Shown: piece after piece, positions 58,512 to 64,000 of the stretch
How positions within the stretch are numbered: the stretch's first letter is position 1
How the letters are laid out: the number at the start of each line of letters is the position of its first letter
Source of the DNA: Bacillota bacterium
GTDB taxonomy: Bacteria; Bacillota; Clostridia; Saccharofermentanales; DTU023
Length of the DNA stretch: 64,000 nucleotides
Assembly (NCBI GenBank): GCA_023389255.1
Contig: JAEWER010000028.1
Coordinates: 61,565-125,564 of the forward strand
Reading direction: 5' to 3'
Made by a program: the position numbers and the translations under genes
The notes under the pieces: generated by a model
Told to the model about the DNA's origin: nothing
Seen by the model: the letters and a program-made list of their open reading frames with translations, nothing else
Database searches by the model: none

Positions 58512-60260
58512 ATGTGGCGATTGACCAAACAATCATTAAAGGAAAACTGGTTTAAAGTTTGTGCTAGTTTGTGTTGCGTTCTAGGTTATGTCTATGCCTC
58601 CACAGCCATTCCTCTCAAAGTTGGTGATATTCTCGATAGCAACATTAAGCACCGGAATATAAAAAGTTTTGTTTCTCAATTTTCCCATTTTGCTTTTCTG
58701 ATATTGCTGGTCTTTATATTTTTAACGCTTATCTTACGCTTTGCGAATCAACTGGCAGGAGAGGTAGCACACCGTTTGCGCAAAGAACAATCAGAACAGC
58801 TACTAAATCTATCTGAAGAAGTTTTGTTGGCACACAAATTAACTACGGGAACATTGCTCAGTAGATTGACTAGCGATACTCAAATAGTGAATGAAATATT
58901 GGTCAGACTATTTAGTGATTTGCCACAATATTCTATGCTTTTTCTCGCTACAAGTTTAACCATGCTGAAAATATCACCTCGTTTAGGAGGCTATTTGTTG
59001 GTTGCTTTTATTTTGTTAGCTATCTTTCTCATCGTTACTTTCAGATATAACCTGCGCAATTATCGACAATGGATGGAACAAATCGATCAACTTAATGTGA
59101 CAGTCAAAGAAGATATTGTGAATGTAGCTAATATCAAATCATTTGTGCGCAGAGAGCATGTTTTACAAAAATTTCTGCATGTGGCCAAACAATTGTATCG
59201 TGCCCAAGGTAGATCACAGCGCATCAATTTAGCGTTGATGCCTTGTGCCACGATTATTATTTTTTTCATGCAAGCTGTAATTGTTTTTGGTGCAGGTGTG
59301 TCTGTTCTAAAAGGAGAATTGACTACAGGTGTGGTCTATACATTCTTGGTTTATAATTTTTTAGCGCTTAGTTCTTTACTTCAAATACAATTTTGTCTTA
59401 ACCAAGCTGGTAAAGGGCTTGTATCGGCAAAGCGTATCTCAAACTTTCTAGCCTTAAAATCACTGACAAAATCTAAGACGAGGGTAATTGATAGTAGCTC
59501 AAATGTAATGGATAGGGCTATGGATCAACTACCGTTACTAACTTTGGAAAATGTAAGCTACAGCTATCCCAATAGCGAGGAACCAGTTTTGCAAGATATC
59601 AATTTACAGATTTATGCCACAGAAAAAATTGGTATAGTTGGGGCTACAGGTTCCGGTAAAAGTACTCTATTAAAAATTGTTGCGGGAATCTTGCAACCTA
59701 CATCAGGATCGCTTACTTGGCATATTCAAGCAGGGGAGAACTCAGCACAAAATAACTCTCTTTTTTCTAAAGAAATCAGCTACGTACCACAGACTAATTT
59801 TTTATTTAGTGGCGATGTAGAAAGTAATTTGACTTTGGCAAATGACAAGGCAAGTGTTGAGCAAATGTGGCAGGCTATCGCTAAGGCAGAATTAGCACCT
59901 ACGCTAAAAAACAAACAGGGCTTAGCAAGTGAGGTGCAAATAGCAGGTGCTAACTTTTCAGGAGGTCAAAAACAGCGCTTGTGCCTGGCAAGATCTTTTT
60001 TGAAATCTGCTTCTCTTTTGTTATTAGATGATGCAACCAGTGCTTTGGATCAAGTGACAGAGCGCCAAGTTATTGCCAATCTAAATCAGCGCAAGCAAGC
60101 AGAAATAAGAGTTACCACGCGTATATCTTCACTCGTTGGCTGTCAGCGTATTTTGGTGTTGGACGAGGGGAGAATAGTAGCGATAGGCAGTCACGAAGAA
60201 TTACTAGTCAACTGCTCTCTTTATGCAGAAATGTACCAAATACAACAAGGGATAGCATAA
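58512..60260 (+). CDS. ABC exporter half-transporter with degenerate ATP site
   Basis: A 582-residue exporter half: membrane domain (about 15-300), ATPase (about 335-580). Walker A GATGSGKST and signature FSGGQKQR are present. Walker B reads LLLLDDATSALD with Asp in place of the catalytic Glu, and the H-switch is changed to RVTTRISS, so the histidine is lost. This subunit cannot form a proper catalytic site alone. The partner gene overlaps it by one base. The substrate is unknown. It differs from the first exporter pair in this window, at 11182-14804, whose H-switch is intact. Confidence 0.88.
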   Translation: MWRLTKQSLKENWFKVCASLCCVLGYVYASTAIPLKVGDILDSNIKHRNIKSFVSQFSHFAFLILLVFIFLTLILRFANQLAGEVAHRLRKEQSEQLLNLSEEVLLAHKLTTGTLLSRLTSDTQIVNEILVRLFSDLPQYSMLFLATSLTMLKISPRLGGYLLVAFILLAIFLIVTFRYNLRNYRQWMEQIDQLNVTVKEDIVNVANIKSFVRREHVLQKFLHVAKQLYRAQGRSQRINLALMPCATIIIFFMQAVIVFGAGVSVLKGELTTGVVYTFLVYNFLALSSLLQIQFCLNQAGKGLVSAKRISNFLALKSLTKSKTRVIDSSSNVMDRAMDQLPLLTLENVSYSYPNSEEPVLQDINLQIYATEKIGIVGATGSGKSTLLKIVAGILQPTSGSLTWHIQAGENSAQNNSLFSKEISYVPQTNFLFSGDVESNLTLANDKASVEQMWQAIAKAELAPTLKNKQGLASEVQIAGANFSGGQKQRLCLARSFLKSASLLLLDDATSALDQVTERQVIANLNQRKQAEIRVTTRISSLVGCQRILVLDEGRIVAIGSHEELLVNCSLYAEMYQIQQGIA

Positions 60261-62050
60261 TGCCAGTCCAAATGAATGTTTTTACTATCTTTAAACGCCT
60301 GTTACGTTACTTAGGGCAATATAAATACTTTTATCTGTTAGCAGTAGTGTTCATGCTGAGCAGAAAAGGTGCACATGTTGCGATGACTAATATGTTAAAG
60401 CCTATCATCAATGGCTTGGCTACTGATCCAAATTACCAAGAATTAGTAAAGCAATGTATAGTTTTGGCTTTGCTAGGCCTAATAGTAGCTATTTCCCATT
60501 TGATTTGTAATCAGTTGCTTATTTCGGTGTCGCTTAAGACATCAAGTCATTTGCGCACTGAACTGTTCAAGCATATGCAAAAATTACCTCTCAGCTATTT
60601 TCATAAGCACGATACAGGTTTTATTCTCAGTACTTATGTTAACGATATCGTACAAGTAGACAGCGTTATTGCTGATACCAGCGCTGGTTTGATTGAATCG
60701 ATCATTACTATAGTTTTGATAGTTGCAGTTATGCTCTCCCAAAGTTTAGTTTTGACAGTTGTAGCTCTGCTAACATCTTTGGCTAGCGTATTATTGACCT
60801 GGTTTGTCGCACGTAAAGGATTGATGAGTTTTAGCCAAAGGCAAGCTGAATTTGCTCAATTGAGCAGTTTAGCCGAGGAGTCAATAGCTGGTCGTCAAGA
60901 GTTAAAATTATTTGCTAAAGAAGCAGAACAAGCCTTGAAATTAGCTGAAAAAAGTACTCGTGTTAAACAAATAACGACTAAGGCTGGTATTTTAGGCAGT
61001 TTGCCTATTCCCCTCAATACGCTCACAGCATTGTTACAACAGTTGATTATTTTAGGTTTTGGTAGCTACTGTTTAGTTACTGGTAGCTTTAACCTGGATT
61101 TAGGAACGTTGGTTGTATTTATGCGTCTTTCAGCCAATTTTGCTGATCCCATGATTCTGCTTTCCACCATTAGTAGTATGTTACTGTCTGCGCTTGCCTC
61201 AACAGAGCGTATTTTTAGGATGTTAGATAGCAAAGCAGAACAGGATCTAGGCACCTTTACTTATCAAGTTCAAGAGAAAAAGAATTGTTGGTGTAAGGGA
61301 GCAGAGAGTATACCAGCTCAAGGTGCAATTGTTTTTAAAGATGTGCAGTTTAGCTATGTTGCCGATAAACCAGTCATTAGGAATTTATCTTTTGTCGCTG
61401 AGCCCAAGCAAACCATTGCTTTGATTGGTAGTACAGGTTCTGGCAAATCCACAGTGCTCAATTTGCTCAATCGTTTTTATGCTGTAAATCAAGGGGCTAT
61501 CACTATAGATGGAATTTCCGTGTCAAGCATCAAACAGGACAGTCTGCATCAAGCCATCGCCATGGTTATGCAAGAGGTGCATCTCTTTCAAGGAACTATT
61601 GCCGAAAACATTCGCTTTGGTAAATTAGACGCCACTAGAGAAGAAATAGAACGAGCAGCTAAATTAGCCCATGCACATCAGTTTATTAGCAAACTGCCAG
61701 GAGGCTATGATTTTGAGCTAACTGCTGATGGACAAAATATTTCTTTGGGACAGAGACAACTTATATCGATCGCTCGAGCTACGATCAAAGATCCTTTAAT
61801 TCTCGTCTTAGATGAAGCTACTAGCTCAGTTGATACCTACACTGAACGCTGTATTAGTCAGGGATTAGCTCAGCTGATGAAACGTTGTACGGTGTTAGTT
61901 GTGGCGCATCGTTTAGCTACGGTTAGGGGAGCAGACCAGATTTTAGTTTTAGATCAGGGCGAAGTAATTGAGAGGGGAACTCACAGCGAGTTACTCGCTA
62001 AACGGGGATTCTATTATCATTTAGAGCAAGGCGATTTTGAACTAAGCTAG
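60260..62050 (+). CDS. ABC exporter half-transporter, catalytic partner
   Basis: A 596-residue exporter half with Walker A GSTGSGKST, complete Walker B LILVLDEATSSVD and H-switch VVAHRLATV. The signature is changed to ISLGQRQ. The degenerate site pairs that signature with the first subunit's Walker B and absent histidine; the other site, using this subunit's Walker motifs and the first subunit's FSGGQ, should be active. The membrane domain starts with a basic segment and shows about six helices. It begins at the last base of the preceding stop. Confidence 0.88.
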   Translation: MPVQMNVFTIFKRLLRYLGQYKYFYLLAVVFMLSRKGAHVAMTNMLKPIINGLATDPNYQELVKQCIVLALLGLIVAISHLICNQLLISVSLKTSSHLRTELFKHMQKLPLSYFHKHDTGFILSTYVNDIVQVDSVIADTSAGLIESIITIVLIVAVMLSQSLVLTVVALLTSLASVLLTWFVARKGLMSFSQRQAEFAQLSSLAEESIAGRQELKLFAKEAEQALKLAEKSTRVKQITTKAGILGSLPIPLNTLTALLQQLIILGFGSYCLVTGSFNLDLGTLVVFMRLSANFADPMILLSTISSMLLSALASTERIFRMLDSKAEQDLGTFTYQVQEKKNCWCKGAESIPAQGAIVFKDVQFSYVADKPVIRNLSFVAEPKQTIALIGSTGSGKSTVLNLLNRFYAVNQGAITIDGISVSSIKQDSLHQAIAMVMQEVHLFQGTIAENIRFGKLDATREEIERAAKLAHAHQFISKLPGGYDFELTADGQNISLGQRQLISIARATIKDPLILVLDEATSSVDTYTERCISQGLAQLMKRCTVLVVAHRLATVRGADQILVLDQGEVIERGTHSELLAKRGFYYHLEQGDFELS

Positions 62051-62414
62051 TTATTGTCTTTTAGGTTGCAGGGTGATATCCGGAGTGACTCCTATTTGGT
62101 GAATATTATTAAATTTTTCCTAATCAAATTACATTAACTGCAACATGAGTAAAGTGATAGTTCAATAGATATATATGTTACTAGCTATCAGTATATTAAA
62201 CTTCATTGATTTTTTTATACATGACTAAAAATACGGTTGAAAATTTGCCTAGTTAGACCACAGATTAGTTATTTTGCAGAACAATATTTGGACAAGTTCT
62301 TATTCATCCGTTTTTTTTAGTAAGTTATATTAAAAAATATCGATAACAGACATCATTGAAGTAGTCTTGGATTAGCGTATATAATCTTCCCAATAATTTT
62401 AGAAAGGGATGTTT
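62051..62414 (+). other. AT-rich intergenic region, no gene seen
   Basis: 364 bases without a convincing coding frame or tRNA. It holds an 11-base palindrome GGAGTGACTCC soon after the transporter stop (a weak terminator at best), several runs of T, and the promoter of the next gene near its end. Confidence 0.6.
62356..62385 (+). promoter_or_regulatory. Promoter of the surface-protein gene
   Basis: TTGAAG (62356-62361), 18 bases, TATAAT (62380-62385). The start would be near 62392, with a 23-base leader and an AAAGGG ribosome site. Confidence 0.7.
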
Positions 62415-64000
62415 ATGAAGAGTAAAGTGAAAAAATTATTATCTATTTTTATTTGCTTTTTAATGCTAGTAGCTACTTTAAATCTTTTTACATCTTCAGC
62501 GATTTTCGCTGAGAATAATGATGCAGGTGAAACTGCACCTGTAGTAGCTCTAGATAGCAAAATTGAAAACAAGCTTGTGGCATTATCTGAAGATAGTGCA
62601 TCTGCATCTGTAGAGGAAAACGCAGATCCCAACGCTGAGGAGCGTGTAGCTGTTTACGCAGAAGAGGGCGACGATGATCGTGTCATGGTACCTGTAGAAG
62701 ATGAAGTTGAGGCACCTGCCACTCCTGTAACTATTAACCTAGTTATTCCTTTTAGTCATGATGGATACAAATTCCCTACTAAGACAGTGACCCTCAACGC
62801 CGGAGAGAAACTTTCCAGCAACGAGGACGCAAGAGCTTATATCGAAGACTTTAGAAGAATTAGTTACTACCAAAACGTCAGACCGAAGACGTGGAAAGAT
62901 CAGGAAGACCATATTCTTACCAATGCGGAGCTCTTAGAAAAACCGCAGGACAAAGACGCAACCTACACCATTTACGAGTCTGAACGAAAACTGATATATG
63001 CCTTTAATTACATCGACGGCAGGGAAAAAGAACTCCGACCAGCCGATTACGCTTCATATAAAATTCCAACACAAGGAACCATCAAAAATACAGAATTAAA
63101 TAAATACGTCAAAATTAATTTCATTGAGCAAAAAGGAAACACTCTTCAAAATGCCCAATTCGATCAGTTTGAGCATTTCCATGCCAGATTGGTAGGTGAG
63201 GCAATAGTCGAACATAACAAACCAGGAAAGTTTGACCAATTCTATAATTGGGAACCGAAAAATGAGAAGAATATCGACTTAGATAATCAAATGGGTATAA
63301 AAGACTTTCTAGGTACAGATATAGGTTTGGGGTCTAACGGTGGTCAAACCACTTTCCAATTTAGGATGGATTTCGGTACGCTGTTGAAAATTTCTGACGC
63401 GAGTGAAGATAATCCAAAAGAAGTCAATTATAAAACCATATTTAAGGACTACAACAAAGATGGTGAAGTGGTCACCAAACGAGACTTTGCAGTCACACTG
63501 AATTCCACTTCAACAAGATTGCGTTTAGGTGGAAGAGATAAAGTTTTTGATGGTCAGAGTGCGTACTCTTATCCAGATCTCATGGCCATTCAAACTTCTT
63601 CGGGTTATTCATTGGACAATCCCCTTGTTTTAGGTAAACGCTCACTCAGTTTTGAGTGGCCAGAAGATCTGACAACAAACTATAAATTGGTTGTAACTGG
63701 TAGCAACGAGATGGGTTACTCAGTTAGAAAATCATATAGCTTCTATCGTCGCGTCGTGATGACCGTCGATAATGGCGATGGTGACACCAGCAAATACACG
63801 GTCTACCAAGGACAAAAAGTCAGCGAAGGTGATAATGTCGAAGGGCTCGCACTGCCCACAGCCCAAGAAGGCAAGATTTTCCGCGGTTGGAAACTTGACG
63901 ACAATAAGACCTTTACGACAGTGGAAGCGTTGAAAAATTTTGTCGTCACTTCGGGAAAAGACTTTACAATCCAGGCACAGTATGAAGTTGACAAGAGCAA
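62415..64000 (+). CDS. Secreted surface protein with InlB/Listeria-Bacteroides-type repeat, 5' part
   Basis: At least 528 residues are visible, and the frame runs off the window. A signal peptide covers about 1-33 (basic KSKVKKL start, hydrophobic core, cut after SAIFA). Residues 34-110 form an acidic linker, and from about 450 a repeat resembling the Flg_new/InlB B-repeat appears, with FRGWKLDDNK and AQYEVDKS. The central 330 residues match nothing I know; they contain many Tyr, Lys and Asp. Such proteins usually end in a sortase signal, not visible here. Codons before about residue 115 look like the host's; later ones favour C-ending forms. ATG 62415 is preferred over ATG 62409. Confidence 0.85.
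   Translation, partial: MKSKVKKLLSIFICFLMLVATLNLFTSSAIFAENNDAGETAPVVALDSKIENKLVALSEDSASASVEENADPNAEERVAVYAEEGDDDRVMVPVEDEVEAPATPVTINLVIPFSHDGYKFPTKTVTLNAGEKLSSNEDARAYIEDFRRISYYQNVRPKTWKDQEDHILTNAELLEKPQDKDATYTIYESERKLIYAFNYIDGREKELRPADYASYKIPTQGTIKNTELNKYVKINFIEQKGNTLQNAQFDQFEHFHARLVGEAIVEHNKPGKFDQFYNWEPKNEKNIDLDNQMGIKDFLGTDIGLGSNGGQTTFQFRMDFGTLLKISDASEDNPKEVNYKTIFKDYNKDGEVVTKRDFAVTLNSTSTRLRLGGRDKVFDGQSAYSYPDLMAIQTSSGYSLDNPLVLGKRSLSFEWPEDLTTNYKLVVTGSNEMGYSVRKSYSFYRRVVMTVDNGDGDTSKYTVYQGQKVSEGDNVEGLALPTAQEGKIFRGWKLDDNKTFTTVEALKNFVVTSGKDFTIQAQYEVDKS

Noticed and set aside
62399..62632. Minus-strand frame of 77 codons at the surface-protein start
   Set aside because: It lies antisense to a clear signal peptide and linker and has no ribosome site.
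1..64000. Mobile elements, prophage, restriction or anti-phage defence loci
   Set aside because: No transposase, integrase, phage structural gene, methylase/endonuclease pair or Cas gene was found. The HerA-like fragment alone is not evidence of a defence system.

Overview
The window looks like a chromosomal segment of a low-to-moderate-GC Gram-positive, probably anaerobic bacterium of the Bacillota (Clostridia-like). The pointers are a perfect CIRCE operator before groES, the Prp protease beside an L27 that carries an N-terminal extension, a V-type ATPase operon, a sortase, an LCP cell-wall ligase, a clostridial-type 2[4Fe-4S] ferredoxin and a MazG-RqcP-DivIC block. The genus cannot be set from the sequence alone. 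Coding density is very high, many genes overlap at TAATG or ATGA junctions, and no tRNA, rRNA, CRISPR array, transposase or prophage gene was seen.

Region 1 (1-8689) is a catabolic operon that mixes inositol genes with central carbon genes: the end of iolE, a LacI regulator, a LarA-type nickel-pincer racemase or epimerase, an archaeal-type (type II) GAPDH overlapping an archaeal-type phosphoglycerate kinase, a split transketolase, iolB and a malic enzyme. This is the most unusual part of the window: one transcription unit could take an inositol-derived or sugar-derived triose phosphate to 3-phosphoglycerate with enzymes of archaeal ancestry, and join it to the pentose and malate/pyruvate pools. 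Region 2 (8690-11151) is rplU-prp-rpmA-obg, with a probable L21 leader.

Region 3 (11182-22014) holds a heterodimeric ABC exporter, a DUF4364-like protein, an MscS channel, galE, an LCP ligase, a CvpA-like membrane protein and the CIRCE-controlled groES-groEL. Region 4 (22078-31964) is a complete nine-gene V-type ATPase operon (G/H-I-K-E-C-F-A-B-D) with alanine racemase attached to its end. The proteolipid carries residues matching a Na+-binding site. Region 5 (31996-41726) holds a ferredoxin behind a strongly structured leader, rsmI on the minus strand, a carboxynorspermidine dehydrogenase/decarboxylase pair with a MATE exporter, Lon and pyruvate kinase.

Region 6 (41735-50493) has an orphan C-terminal domain of a HerA-like ATPase family, a sortase, a GT2 glycosyltransferase with UDP-galactopyranose mutase, a two-component system with RluF, an RluA-family pseudouridine synthase and a prepilin-peptidase-like membrane protease. 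Region 7 (50577-58464) has glycogen phosphorylase, a PC4-like ssDNA-binding protein, a tiny membrane peptide behind a pseudoknot-capable leader, mazG-rqcP-divIC, and the minus-strand dnaX-ebfC-recR operon with the SRP RNA gene just upstream of it. Region 8 (58512-64000) has a second heterodimeric ABC exporter with one degenerate ATP site, a gene-poor AT-rich gap, and the first 528 residues of a secreted, repeat-bearing surface protein that runs off the window.
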